The notes under the pieces: model-generated | What the model was told of the DNA's origin: nothing | Database searches by the model: none | Seen by the model: only the letters and a program-made list of their open reading frames with translations | Assembly: GCF_000813005.1 (NCBI RefSeq) | Contig: NZ_JSYP01000005.1 | Span: 124,001 to 188,000, forward strand | Direction: 5' to 3' | DNA from: Flavobacterium sp. KMS | GTDB lineage: Bacteria > Bacteroidota > Bacteroidia > Flavobacteriales > Flavobacteriaceae | DNA: 64,000 bases | Position numbers and translations under genes: made by a program | In this document: positions 41,708 to 51,588 of the stretch, piece after piece | Position numbering within the stretch: position 1 is the first letter of the stretch | Layout of the letters: every line of letters starts with the position of its first letter

Positions 41708-44593
41708 TTATTTTTTCAAGAACTTCATTACCTGAGTCTTATTATTTTCATCTATTGCCTTAACGATATACAATCCTGTATTTAATTCACTCACTGAGAA
41801 CTCAGAAGTTATTTTTCCGCTTCCGCTAAAGCTTTTCACTAACTGTCCAGTCAAAGAATAAATCTCTACTCTTGAAACCTCAGTATTTAAAGTAAAATAA
41901 TCTGAAACCGGATTAGGATGTAAAGTAATCGCATTTGGTTTCTCAAAATTTTCTATAGCCAACAGCGCTTGCTTATTACCATAAATCCTAAACTCTCCTG
42001 CTGGAATTGCAATTAGAGCTGCAACATTAGTAACATTGATAGTTGTATTATCCATTAAATTATACCAAACTCCTGCATAAGGAAAACCTGTAGCAACACT
42101 TTGAGTAGTTACATCAAAATTTGCCAGAATCAACACGTCTTTTAGCTGCGTTGATGCCAATGCTGCGTTTGTAATTTTTATATTAGGAGACAATGAATTT
42201 GTATTAGAAACAGTAACTGTTCCCGAAAAAACAGGCTCAACAGTTTTCATAGTAATCATTTTTGCCCAATCATTATAAATTTTGCTTCGGCTTGAATTAC
42301 CTAACCAATTACCCGTCCATTGTGGTTGTTGTTTTGTATCAAGTTTACAATCTCCAGGAATTGTCCCCGAATCATCATTAACGGTTCCGTTATTACATGC
42401 AAAAATAGAACTCTCCCAACCTAAATCACCAAAATGCCATATCATTTTTGGACCAGGAATCAATAAAGAAACAGCTCCAATAGCTGACATTCTGGATAAA
42501 GCAACATTTAAGTTCTTAACATCATGACTTGTATTATTACTATTACCATATTGTATGTTCTTATACATTAATCGTTCTTCATCATGGCTTTCGGCATACC
42601 CTATTAATCGATTGGCAGAAAAACCACGACTAGCACTTGTCATTCTAGAAATATTGCTTTCTGAAGCATATCCCATTGACAACTGATTGTATGCATTGGT
42701 CATTTTCCCCCACATCATTATCCCTTTACTAGGACTTTCATTTATTTTATAATTAGCCCATAACTGCTCTTCGGCATCACTACCGAGATGTTCAAAAATT
42801 GTATAATGTGTAGGATCAAGACTCCAGGAATAATCGGCATACTTTTTTAATACATCCACCCTGTCTTGCTGTAAACTATTTGTACACGATTCATCGCCAG
42901 CAGTACAATTCTGCGTGAACCCTTTGGTTAAATCCCAACGCAAACCATCTATTTTATATTCTTCAACCCAATGTTGGATTACTCTTTTTACATAGTTTTG
43001 AGTTCTCGCTTGCTGATGATTAAAATCTTCTCCAACACTATAACTATGTTTTGCTACGCTATTAAAATAAGGGTTGTCTGTGGATGGTGAACCCCAACCA
43101 TCATTGTCTGGATCATTCATCCACATTCTTACCATAGGATTACGACCAAATGCATGATTTAATGCAACATCCATAATAACTGCGATTCCGTTTTGGTGAC
43201 ATAAATCAATAAATTCTTTAAGCTTATCCGAAGTACCATAAAATTTATCTAAAGCCATATGAAATGAGGTATTATATCCCCAACTTTCATTGCCTTCAAA
43301 TTCCATAACAGGCATTAACTCAATAGCATTTATTTTTAAATTCTTGAAATAATCAATCTTATCAATCAGACTTTGATAGTTTCTGTTTGCATCAAAATCA
43401 CGAACTAGAACTTCATAAACCACTAATTTCTCTTTTTCGGGTTTAACAAAATCTGTTACTTGCCAAGGATATGCTGTTTGTCCTGTTTTTAAAACTGTAA
43501 CTTCACGTTCTTGCCCTACTGGATAAACTGGCATGTTTGGATAACTTGTTGCCGGAATTCCTGAATCGTCAAAAGGCGATAATACTAATGTAGAATAAGG
43601 ATCTGCCGTTTTTACTAATGAAGGTGAATTAGCAATTGGGGCATTAGCAACAACCCAATATTGATAGGTATTATTTACTCCCGAAACCAATCCTGTTAAC
43701 TCTAACCAGAACTTACCCGAAGTTGGATCTTTTTTCATTAAGTAATCGCTCGTAGAAACCCAATTATTAAAGCTTCCTGCCACATAAACATAATCTTTTA
43801 GCGGAGCATCTAAAACCAATGTTGCTTTTGTAGCATCTGTAGTATTATAATTTATTCCATCTACTAATCCTACGGGCATAGCAACAGGTATTACAGTTCC
43901 TGGATTGACTATTGCTGTGAATTTTTTAGTAATAGTTGTTCCACTCTGAGTAATACTTAATTCATAGCTCTGATTCCCCGTAATATTTACATGATTAAAA
44001 GCATAACTCGAACTACTTGGGTTAGTATTTAAAACTACTCCGTTTGATTTTAAGCTATAACTTGCAACTCCATTTGTATTTGTAGCGGTAATATTTAAAC
44101 TTCCTCCGCTTGCTACAATAGTATTGCTATTTTCTAGCGGTGAAGTTAAAGTTGCCTGAAAAGCACCAACCTTAATAAAGAAATCAGAACAAGACGGAGC
44201 CAGTTTTAGTGTTTGAGAACCAGCAGCGTTTCTAAACACCATTCCCATTTTTACAGCAGCTGCTTGTTGTATTGTTGTTAATCCGAAATAAACACTTGGC
44301 GTAATAACGATACTCCATGTACCATTTGGATTTTTAGTCATTAATCCAATTCCGTCATCAGCACCCCAATTTCCTTTTGCAGTTGCCCATGGGTTAGCCT
44401 CTGTCCCTATTCCTGCATGCATATATACTTTTGTGGGATTCGTACCCATTTCATTACAAGTTGACGATGCAAAAGATGCAGTAATTGTTATAGGTTCGTT
44501 AACCTGAAACACAGCAGGCGATACTGTTATTTGCTGTGCATGAGTAACAATACCCCACAACAAAAAGAAAGATAATAGTAAAGTTTTTTTCAT
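41708..44593 (-). CDS. Secreted GH13 alpha-amylase with T9SS sorting domain
   Basis: A 961-residue extracellular starch hydrolase. A signal peptide (ends near HAQ) is followed by N-terminal beta-domains, including an early-set/CBM48-like one with YVAGSFNNWV near residue 275, then the catalytic barrel. GH13 residues are in place: D554 nucleophile (GLRWDLTKGF), E601 acid/base (TIFEHLG) and D671 (AESHDEERL), plus MDVALNHAFG. The last 80 residues (TLHPNPVSDYF, SLTGQLVKSF, GLYIVKA) are a type A sorting domain for secretion and surface attachment by the gliding-linked type IX system. It takes the SusG role and is the last gene of the susC arm. Confidence 0.93.
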   Translation of the reverse strand: MKKTLLLSFFLLWGIVTHAQQITVSPAVFQVNEPITITASFASSTCNEMGTNPTKVYMHAGIGTEANPWATAKGNWGADDGIGLMTKNPNGTWSIVITPSVYFGLTTIQQAAAVKMGMVFRNAAGSQTLKLAPSCSDFFIKVGAFQATLTSPLENSNTIVASGGSLNITATNTNGVASYSLKSNGVVLNTNPSSSSYAFNHVNITGNQSYELSITQSGTTITKKFTAIVNPGTVIPVAMPVGLVDGINYNTTDATKATLVLDAPLKDYVYVAGSFNNWVSTSDYLMKKDPTSGKFWLELTGLVSGVNNTYQYWVVANAPIANSPSLVKTADPYSTLVLSPFDDSGIPATSYPNMPVYPVGQEREVTVLKTGQTAYPWQVTDFVKPEKEKLVVYEVLVRDFDANRNYQSLIDKIDYFKNLKINAIELMPVMEFEGNESWGYNTSFHMALDKFYGTSDKLKEFIDLCHQNGIAVIMDVALNHAFGRNPMVRMWMNDPDNDGWGSPSTDNPYFNSVAKHSYSVGEDFNHQQARTQNYVKRVIQHWVEEYKIDGLRWDLTKGFTQNCTAGDESCTNSLQQDRVDVLKKYADYSWSLDPTHYTIFEHLGSDAEEQLWANYKINESPSKGIMMWGKMTNAYNQLSMGYASESNISRMTSASRGFSANRLIGYAESHDEERLMYKNIQYGNSNNTSHDVKNLNVALSRMSAIGAVSLLIPGPKMIWHFGDLGWESSIFACNNGTVNDDSGTIPGDCKLDTKQQPQWTGNWLGNSSRSKIYNDWAKMITMKTVEPVFSGTVTVSNTNSLSPNIKITNAALASTQLKDVLILANFDVTTQSVATGFPYAGVWYNLMDNTTINVTNVAALIAIPAGEFRIYGNKQALLAIENFEKPNAITLHPNPVSDYFTLNTEVSRVEIYSLTGQLVKSFSGSGKITSEFSVSELNTGLYIVKAIDENNKTQVMKFLKK

Positions 44594-44625
44594 AGTTTTT
44601 TGGTTGATTGGTTAGTTTGTATAAA

Positions 44626-44651
44626 AAAGGCTACCCATAGGGATAGCCTTT
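44626..44651 (-). terminator. Intercistronic hairpin between the SusE-like gene and amylase
   Basis: AAAGGCTA (44626-44633) and TAGCCTTT (44644-44651) pair, with CCC/GGG inside, followed on the minus strand by a T-run. It could reduce read-through from susCDE into the amylase gene. Confidence 0.65.
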
Positions 44652-44671
44652 AAATTATTTATATTAAAAAA

Positions 44672-45493
44672 TTAATCTAATGTTATAGTTTTTGCAACAT
44701 TATCAATTTTAAGAACTCTAGGTCCAGTTGGTCCAGTATATTTGAAGTTTTTATCGCCATCTTCTGCATTAACTAATTCTGCATCAATAGTGTATCCATT
44801 ACCAGAATAATATGGGTAGTTACGACTATTGCCTGCGCCCCAATTTCCTCCACTTGTAAAGTCATTAGATAAAAATTCTCTAAATGCTTGTCCGCTTTTA
44901 AGAACAATAGTTACTTGATAGATATCTGTTTGACCTGCAACTAAAGGAAATTCTGTTTCAGCATCACCATCCCATGACCATCCACCTGGAGTTGCTTCTC
45001 CAACTAACCAATGAGAACTTGCTAATGGTACGTGATAAGGAGTTGCCTTAAAAGTATAGAAGTTAGAATACTGTGCTTCAGCACCAATTCCTAAAGTAGC
45101 TTTAATACGAATGTCAACATCATTTTCCTCTTTCTCAATAAAACCTCCGTTAACTAAAGCAGAGTTTAATTCCGCTACTGTCAAAGCTTTGAAACGAGCT
45201 GTAGTTGTAGTTACTGCAACAGGAGTTGCAAATTTAGTCCCAGCTTTTGCGATTTCAATAGTATAATTTACAACGGTTGGTGTACCATCGTACTTAGCAT
45301 CATTCCAAATTACAGTTGTAGCAATCTCTTTTTCACTTTCTTTTGTAAGAACAATATTAAAATCGTTCTGAGGACTTAATAAAACTGGAGCTGTAACTGG
45401 TTGTATTACTGGTCTGTTTTCTACATCATCTCCATTACAAGACACCGTTAAAACACCAATGAATGCGATTAAAATTTTATATATATTTTTCAT
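44672..45493 (-). CDS. SusE-like starch-binding outer-membrane lipoprotein
   Basis: A 273-residue lipoprotein (lipobox LTVSC, Cys19) with an N-terminal SusE domain (APVLLSPQNDFNIVLTKES, about 35-150) and a C-terminal carbohydrate-binding domain (about 155-270) containing HWLVGEATPGGWSWDGDAE and NWGAGNSRNYPYYSGNGY, rich in tryptophans that could stack on glucose units. In the Bacteroides Sus system SusE and SusF hold starch at the surface; here a single shorter protein stands in for both. It lies 25 nt after susD. Confidence 0.87.
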   Translation of the reverse strand: MKNIYKILIAFIGVLTVSCNGDDVENRPVIQPVTAPVLLSPQNDFNIVLTKESEKEIATTVIWNDAKYDGTPTVVNYTIEIAKAGTKFATPVAVTTTTARFKALTVAELNSALVNGGFIEKEENDVDIRIKATLGIGAEAQYSNFYTFKATPYHVPLASSHWLVGEATPGGWSWDGDAETEFPLVAGQTDIYQVTIVLKSGQAFREFLSNDFTSGGNWGAGNSRNYPYYSGNGYTIDAELVNAEDGDKNFKYTGPTGPRVLKIDNVAKTITLD

Positions 45494-45518
45494 TTTATTT
45501 ATTTTTTTATAAGATTAG

Positions 45519-47126
45519 TTAGTATCCTGGATTTTGTTTTAAAGTTGGGTTAGCCTGAATTGTCTTTGAAGGAATAGGCATCAAGTTTCTAAATTCTTCT
45601 GTACCACTACCATTTTTAACGCCACCTTTCCATTGCCAGATTTTAGATCCTCCTGTAAATTTTCCAAAACGAATCAAATCTGTTCTTCTGTGACACTCCC
45701 AAAACAATTCTCTTCCTCTCTCATCTAAAATAAAGTCCAGTGTTAAATCTGAAGTTGTAACAACGCCCGCCTTAGCTCTTAATCTAATTTTATTTACATA
45801 CTCTAATGATGTTGCAACATTTCCAGATGCTGCTCCTCTAAGTGTTGCCTCAGCATACATTAAATACACATCTGACAATCTGTACATTGGGAAATCCGTG
45901 TCTGGCACATCATTTCTTTGAGCAGCACTACCATCAGAATTGATATTGGTAAATTTTGTAACAGCATAACCATTACTAAAAACTCCATAATCAGCGATAT
46001 CCAGAGTTTGTCCGTTAGTATAAAAAGTACCTCTTTGATCAGCTGTTGCCGTTGCATCAGGAAATAATTTAACAAATTCTGGTCTTGCTCTTGTTCCTGA
46101 CCAGCCTCCATCCATTCCTTGATCGGCACCCACCATCTTACCACCAATAGATGCATGAATAATAAAACTCATACCTCCACCTATTGCTCTAATAGCATTA
46201 CCATCTCCAACAATTGGGAAGATTACTTCTCTTTGAGCTCCGTTTCTGTCATTATCCGCAGCAAATAAATAACGATATGGAACATCTGCAAAACTATAAG
46301 CAGAACCTGTTATAATTTCATTACAAGCAATAGCAGCATCATTGTTTCTTTCAGTTCCTGTATATACTTTAGAATTTAAATAAATCTGTGCTAATAAAAA
46401 TTTAGCCGCAGTTTTATCTACTCTTCCGTATTCATTTGCACCAGAAGCAGCTAAAGTATTATCCAAATCTTTTAATTCTGACTCTACAAAAGCAAAAACT
46501 TGTGCTCTTGATTTTTGTTCTGGATAAAAGAATCCTACAGGATCATTCTCAGTAGTAATTGGTACATTTCCAAACAAATCCATTAAATTAACATAAGAGA
46601 ACGCTCTTAAAAAACGAGCCTCTGCTCTAAATTTAACAATTTCAGCTTTCAAATTAGCATCAACACCTCTTTCTGCTAATTTCTCCTCTGACGTTTGTCT
46701 TAAAAACTCATTGGCAATACTAATTTCATAAAAAGCTCTTGAAAAAATTCCATACAAAAACTGATTACTAGGACTCCATTTTTGTCCATTTATAGCTGGT
46801 AAACCATCATCAGACCAAGCTACAATAGCTTCGTCTGTAGGGAATTCCTGTGTAACAAATAACAATCGCAAATAACTGCTAAAATCACCCCCAAGACCAA
46901 AAATATCCGGAGAAGCATCTCCATCATTTCCTCCTACATACAAACCTGCATATAACTTCGCCATTACTTGTTTGTATGATGCCGGATCTTTAAAAAAGTC
47001 ATCAGAAAGGAACTCATCATCATCTGTCGGCTTCACATCTAAGTCACTCGTACATGAAGTAAGGGTCATATTCAATCCTAAAATGAATAGGAGAAAATAA
47101 GATATATATTTAAATGATATTTTCAT
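45519..47126 (-). CDS. susD: SusD/RagB family starch-binding lipoprotein
   Basis: SusD caps the SusC barrel and delivers malto-oligosaccharides to it. The 535-residue lipoprotein (LTSC lipobox, about residue 25) shows the family TPR helices: KFRAEARFLRAFSYVNLMDLFG, AKFLLAQIYLNSKVY, YLMYAEATLRG and the C-terminal LDERGRELFWECHRRTDLIRFG split, ending LMPIPSKTIQANPTLKQNPGY. An in-frame ATG at 47177 overlaps the susC end but would put 17 residues ahead of the signal peptide, so ATG 47126 is chosen. Confidence 0.93.
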   Translation of the reverse strand: MKISFKYISYFLLFILGLNMTLTSCTSDLDVKPTDDDEFLSDDFFKDPASYKQVMAKLYAGLYVGGNDGDASPDIFGLGGDFSSYLRLLFVTQEFPTDEAIVAWSDDGLPAINGQKWSPSNQFLYGIFSRAFYEISIANEFLRQTSEEKLAERGVDANLKAEIVKFRAEARFLRAFSYVNLMDLFGNVPITTENDPVGFFYPEQKSRAQVFAFVESELKDLDNTLAASGANEYGRVDKTAAKFLLAQIYLNSKVYTGTERNNDAAIACNEIITGSAYSFADVPYRYLFAADNDRNGAQREVIFPIVGDGNAIRAIGGGMSFIIHASIGGKMVGADQGMDGGWSGTRARPEFVKLFPDATATADQRGTFYTNGQTLDIADYGVFSNGYAVTKFTNINSDGSAAQRNDVPDTDFPMYRLSDVYLMYAEATLRGAASGNVATSLEYVNKIRLRAKAGVVTTSDLTLDFILDERGRELFWECHRRTDLIRFGKFTGGSKIWQWKGGVKNGSGTEEFRNLMPIPSKTIQANPTLKQNPGY

Positions 47127-47163
47127 TTTGTTTATTTTTAAAATTTTATTTTTCAACGTACTA

Positions 47164-50145
47164 TTAGAAATTTGCATTTACTCCAAACAAGAATGTTCTG
47201 GCTCTTGGATAAACATTATTGTCTATTCCGTTGAATTTTTCAGGATCTAAGCCATCATATTTTGTTAAAACGAAAACATTTTGAACTCCAACTGTAAACC
47301 TCAATGAAGCAGCTTTCAGTAACGTTTTATTAAAAGTGTATCCAAGTACAACATTATCTAACTTAATAAAAGAAGCATCTTTTACATAATAATCAGAGTA
47401 ATTACGTTGTGTCCCATTAGAATTACTTTCAGTAGTAAAACCAGTATTATAATAATCAGAACTAATATTAGACAAATCAGAATCTCTTCTTAAACCTGCT
47501 TGTAAATATCCTTTATCAGAACTTACGTTATCAAAAATATAGTTCCCAACACTAGCTCTCCAGTTCATTGTAAAATCGAACTGCCCATAATTTAAAGTAG
47601 AGAATAATCCGAAAGTGTAATCTGCTGCTGGTTTATGAAACTTATAACGGTCAGCATCTGTTATAACACCGTCACCATTTCTGTCTGCATATGCACCCTG
47701 AATAGGTCGTTTGTTTTCATCATATAATTGTTCAAATACAAAAAATGAATTTGGAGCATATCCCTCAGAATGTATTAAAACTTGATTTCCTGTACCTCCA
47801 GCGATAACATCTCCTGTAATATACCCTTGAAATCCTGGAACAGTTGTCCCTAAATCAGATATTTTTTGATCAATGTAAGTTGCATTAGCAGCAACATTCC
47901 AAGTTAATTTATCATTTTTAATAATGTCAGATTGAAGATTAAACTCAACCCCTTTTGTTCTTACACTACCGATATTGCTATATCCTTGGTTTCTGATATT
48001 TGCACCATCTGGAACTGGAATCTCTGCTAAAAGGTCACTAGATTTTTTATCAAAATAATTAAGTGTTCCTGTTATTCTATCGTTAAGAAACCCGAAATCA
48101 ACTCCTACGTTTGCCTCAGCTAAATCTTCCCATTTTATATCTTTATTGTATCCTTCTGGTTTTGCCGCTCTGTAAATAACACCATTAAAAAGGTATTGTG
48201 TGCTAAGCGTTCCTAATGTTACACGCTGCAAATAATCGTATGCAGGTGGAATATCTTGCTGTCCTGTAGTTCCGTATCCAACTCTTAACTTTAAGCTAGA
48301 TAGTGTTTCATTTCCTTTTAAGAAGTCTTCTTCTGCAACATTCCATGCAAAAGCACCTCCTGCAAAATTACCCCATCTGTTTTCTTTAGAGAAACGAGAA
48401 GTACCGTCTCTTCTATAATTTACCGTTAATAAATAACGACTATCATATCCTAAATTCAAACGTCCAAAATAAGATTGTAAGTTAACATCTGCATCTGTAG
48501 TAACATCTGATGGTGGGTTTGGTCGCATAATATCACCTGAGTTATATCCCTCACGTTGAAACAACTGATAGTTGTATCCGGCAGTAGCATCAATTTTAAA
48601 TTTCCCTAAATCTTTAGTATAGTTAAAATAAGTATTTAAGTTTTTATTCTGACGACTATCTGTATAACCAGTATACCCTCCTAAATTAGTCCAGTTCCCT
48701 TTATCAAATGTAGTAGGTTGGTATCCTAAAATACTCTCCGTACTTACTCGGGTATAACCATTAGTATCAAATTTATCGATACCTGCCTCAGCAACAACTC
48801 TTAAATCTTCAAAGAAATGAAGTTTATAATCTATCCTAATGTTACCCCATTTTCTTGTAGAAGTTGCTCTACGCTCATCTTGATTTAATCTTGCAACTGG
48901 ATTTCTCGCTGGTAACAATGGTACATTACCGTTTGCTTCCAACCATTCAAAATAACCTCCATAACGTGAACCATCTTGATAAACAGGTTGTGTTGGATCA
49001 AACATAATCGCACTACTAATTACCGGACCTTCATCTTGAAATTGATTTTTTCCAAAAGCTAAATTTCCAGTAATATCAATTTTTAAATGATTATCAAATA
49101 AAACAGGGTTTAGCGATATCGATGTCGTAGTTCTTTCAAAAGAAGTGTTTCTTAAGATTCCAGGATTATCAACATTTCCAACAGATAAACGTACTGGCAA
49201 TTTATTAAATAAAGCACCACTAACCGAAATGTTATTGTTAGTTGTTAAAGCAGTATGAAAAATTTCATCTTGCCAATTTGTATTTGCTGTACCTAGTAAA
49301 GCTTTTTGTGCAGCGTTACCTTTTTCATTTACAAGAGTACGAAACTGGTCTGCACTTAAAACATCTACTGTATTAGCCACAGTATTGATACCAACCTGAG
49401 AGCTAAAATTAACTTTTACTCCACCTTTTGTTCCTTTTTTAGTAGTAATAACAATTACACCATTTGCTGCTCTAGAACCGTAAATCGCAGCTGCCGAAGC
49501 ATCTTTCAAAACAGTAAAAGACTCAATATCGTTAGGATCAATTGTAGATAAAATACTTGTTGCTCCTTCTGTTTTAGCATTACTCATAGGAAGACCATCT
49601 ACTACAATTAAAGGCTCGTTTGAAGCACTTAATGAAGATCCTCCACGAATTCTAATATCAGCTTTTGCTCCAGGAGCACCACCTCCAACAACATTTACAC
49701 CAGCAATTCTTCCGCTGATTAAACTTTCTGGAGTTACGTTAATTCCTTTATTAAATTCTTTAGCAGAAATTTGAGATACTGAACCTGTTGCGTCTTTTTT
49801 CTTAACAGTTCCGTAACCTACTTGTACTACAACTTCCCTAAGTTGATTTGCATCTTCTTCTAAAGAAATACTTATGTTTTTTTGTCCGTTAAAACTAATA
49901 GTTGCACTAACATAACCTATGAAAGAAGCGACAAGTTTATCCCCACTTTTTACATTTGACAGTTTAAATTTTCCGTCAAAATCAGTCGAAGTACCATTGG
50001 TACCCCCTTGTACATTTACATTTACTCCTGGAATCGGTTGCCCTGTTGCTTTATCAAGAACAACACCATCTAATGTGCTCTGAGCAAACACACTAAAAGG
50101 AAGGAGTAAGAATAAAAATAACAACTTTTTATAAATTGTTTTCAT
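47164..50145 (-). CDS. susC: SusC/RagA TonB-dependent outer-membrane transporter
   Basis: SusC imports malto-oligosaccharides across the outer membrane using TonB energy. The 993 residues begin with a signal peptide ending SVFAQ, a CarboxypepD_reg-like domain (LDGVVLDKATGQPIPGVNV), the TonB-box region and plug (VQVGYGTVKKKDATGSVSQIS in parts, then SASNEPLIVVDGLP and AAAIYGSRAANGVIVITTKKG), and a 22-strand barrel ending RARTFLFGVNANF. It heads the minus-strand arm. A shared operator-like site lies in its promoter region. Confidence 0.95.
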   Translation of the reverse strand: MKTIYKKLLFLFLLLPFSVFAQSTLDGVVLDKATGQPIPGVNVNVQGGTNGTSTDFDGKFKLSNVKSGDKLVASFIGYVSATISFNGQKNISISLEEDANQLREVVVQVGYGTVKKKDATGSVSQISAKEFNKGINVTPESLISGRIAGVNVVGGGAPGAKADIRIRGGSSLSASNEPLIVVDGLPMSNAKTEGATSILSTIDPNDIESFTVLKDASAAAIYGSRAANGVIVITTKKGTKGGVKVNFSSQVGINTVANTVDVLSADQFRTLVNEKGNAAQKALLGTANTNWQDEIFHTALTTNNNISVSGALFNKLPVRLSVGNVDNPGILRNTSFERTTTSISLNPVLFDNHLKIDITGNLAFGKNQFQDEGPVISSAIMFDPTQPVYQDGSRYGGYFEWLEANGNVPLLPARNPVARLNQDERRATSTRKWGNIRIDYKLHFFEDLRVVAEAGIDKFDTNGYTRVSTESILGYQPTTFDKGNWTNLGGYTGYTDSRQNKNLNTYFNYTKDLGKFKIDATAGYNYQLFQREGYNSGDIMRPNPPSDVTTDADVNLQSYFGRLNLGYDSRYLLTVNYRRDGTSRFSKENRWGNFAGGAFAWNVAEEDFLKGNETLSSLKLRVGYGTTGQQDIPPAYDYLQRVTLGTLSTQYLFNGVIYRAAKPEGYNKDIKWEDLAEANVGVDFGFLNDRITGTLNYFDKKSSDLLAEIPVPDGANIRNQGYSNIGSVRTKGVEFNLQSDIIKNDKLTWNVAANATYIDQKISDLGTTVPGFQGYITGDVIAGGTGNQVLIHSEGYAPNSFFVFEQLYDENKRPIQGAYADRNGDGVITDADRYKFHKPAADYTFGLFSTLNYGQFDFTMNWRASVGNYIFDNVSSDKGYLQAGLRRDSDLSNISSDYYNTGFTTESNSNGTQRNYSDYYVKDASFIKLDNVVLGYTFNKTLLKAASLRFTVGVQNVFVLTKYDGLDPEKFNGIDNNVYPRARTFLFGVNANF

Positions 50146-50186
50146 ACTTTTTGTTTAAATTAAAATTGAGTTTTGGTTGAATATTT

Positions 50187-50218
50187 AACTTTTATTTTTA
50201 CTTCGAATTTCAAAATTA
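50187..50218 (-). promoter_or_regulatory. susC promoter with putative LacI-type operator
   Basis: TAATTTTG on the minus strand (50218-50211) is a perfect -7 box. The 21 bp at 50187-50207 match 51511-51531 in 20 positions; the TTTTACTTCGAA part is identical. Centred on CG at 50204/50205, ten bases each side agree with their inverse at seven positions. The site would cover the transcription start, as expected for a repressor. Confidence 0.55.
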
Positions 50219-50381
50219 AGGATTTATTAACATGCCCGACATGACCAAAATCATATCAGCTTACGAAAACGTGATAGTGTTGAAAACTTTCTATATTATA
50301 TAAGTTTTTAAGCATAATACTGTCATTTTTAAAAATAAACCATATCTTTATTAACAAAACAATTTTTTCCATATCAACAGT

Positions 50382-51413
50382 ATGAAACGCAAAATAACCC
50401 TTAAACAAATTGCGAAGGAGCTTGATGTATCTATTTCTACCGTCTCAAAATCACTTCGAAACAGCCTCGAAATCGGAGAAGATACCCGATTAAAAGTTCA
50501 GGCTTTTGCCAAATTCTATAACTACAAACCCAACAATATTGCCCTTAGCCTTAAGAATCGTAAAACCAAAACAATAGGTATTATTATTCCCGAAATTGTA
50601 CATCATTTTTTCTCAACAGTCATTAACGGAGTCGAGGAAGTTGCTAACGAAAATGGCTATAGTGTTATCATATGTTTATCTGATGATTCATTTGATAAAG
50701 AAGTACTTAACATGGAAATGCTTGCCAACGGAAGTATCGATGGTTTTATCATATCATTATCTAAAGAAACACAATTTAAAGGCGATTTTCATCATATAAC
50801 CGAAGTCATAAATCAAGGAATGCCAGTCGTTATGTTCGACAGGGTTACCAATGAAATTTTATGCGACAAAGTAATTATCGACGATAAATCGGCAGCTTAT
50901 GAAGCAGTTCAGAGTTTAATTGATAAGGGCCGTAAAAAAATAGCTTTAGTTACAACTGTTGATTACGTAAGCGTTGGAAAACTACGAACAGATGGATACA
51001 CAAAAGCATTATTAGACAACGACATACCTTTTAATGAAGACCTTATTATTAAGATTGAAGATGTAGACACTTGCGAAATAATTATTAGTCAATTATTAGA
51101 AGATCGGGCTATAGATGCAGTTTTTGCAGTTAACGAACTTTTTGCCGTTACTATAATAAAAACAGCCAGCAAAATGGGACTTAGAGTTCCCGAGGATGTA
51201 GCCGTTATTGCGTTTACTGATGGAATTATATCCAAATATTCGACTCCCACTATTACTACCGTAAGCCAGAGCGGTAACAAAATGGGGAATAAAGCTGCGA
51301 AAATGCTTATAGATCGCCTGGAATCAGAAACCGAAGAAGGCGAGGAAGAAGAAGAAAATTACAAAACTGAAGTCATTGAAACTCATCTTATAGAAAGAGA
51401 ATCTACAGATTAA
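50382..51413 (+). CDS. LacI-family transcriptional regulator of the starch locus
   Basis: A 343-residue repressor-type regulator. The N-terminal helix-turn-helix and hinge read LKQIAKELDVSISTVSKSLR and NYKPNNIALSLK, followed by the periplasmic-binding-protein-like sensor domain (IGIIIPEIVHHFFSTVINGVE split, VIDDKSAAYEAV, AVNELFAVTIIK, VIAFTDGIISKYSTPTITTV). It ends with an acidic tail. Standing between the susC arm and the maltose genes, it is the natural candidate to bind the two shared operator sites, with maltose or a derivative as effector. Bacteroides uses SusR instead, so this is a different control mode. Confidence 0.92.
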   Translation: MKRKITLKQIAKELDVSISTVSKSLRNSLEIGEDTRLKVQAFAKFYNYKPNNIALSLKNRKTKTIGIIIPEIVHHFFSTVINGVEEVANENGYSVIICLSDDSFDKEVLNMEMLANGSIDGFIISLSKETQFKGDFHHITEVINQGMPVVMFDRVTNEILCDKVIIDDKSAAYEAVQSLIDKGRKKIALVTTVDYVSVGKLRTDGYTKALLDNDIPFNEDLIIKIEDVDTCEIIISQLLEDRAIDAVFAVNELFAVTIIKTASKMGLRVPEDVAVIAFTDGIISKYSTPTITTVSQSGNKMGNKAAKMLIDRLESETEEGEEEEENYKTEVIETHLIERESTD

Positions 51414-51434
51414 CTCCCTAAATAATCACATACA

Positions 51435-51467
51435 AAAACCCATTAAAATTATTTAATGGGTTTTTAT
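51435..51467 (+). terminator. Terminator after the LacI-family gene
   Basis: AAAACCCATTAAA (51435-51447) pairs with TTTAATGGGTTTT (51452-51464) and a T-rich run follows. Confidence 0.85.
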
Positions 51468-51510
51468 TTGTTTCTTTAGAAAAATAATTTATAAATTTAC
51501 GCCAGCTCAA

Positions 51511-51566
51511 AACTTTTACTTTTACTTCGAAAAATAAGTTAAGTTTTGATAAGCAAAGCGCTTATC
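51511..51566 (+). promoter_or_regulatory. Putative operators upstream of the maltose transporter
   Basis: The 21 bp at 51511-51531 repeat the susC site with one change. Extended to 51519-51538 they form an imperfect palindrome around CG (51528/51529). A second palindrome follows: GATAAGC (51548-51554) against GCTTATC (51560-51566), with the overlapping AAGCGCTT at 51556-51563. TTAAGTTTTG at 51539-51548 resembles a -7 box. Confidence 0.55.
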
Positions 51567-51588
51567 GTACATTCATTAAATTACGATA

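Noticed and set aside
47127..47177. Earlier ATG for susD at 47177
   Set aside because: It overlaps the susC end and adds 17 residues before the lipoprotein signal; the ATG at 47126 gives a standard signal.
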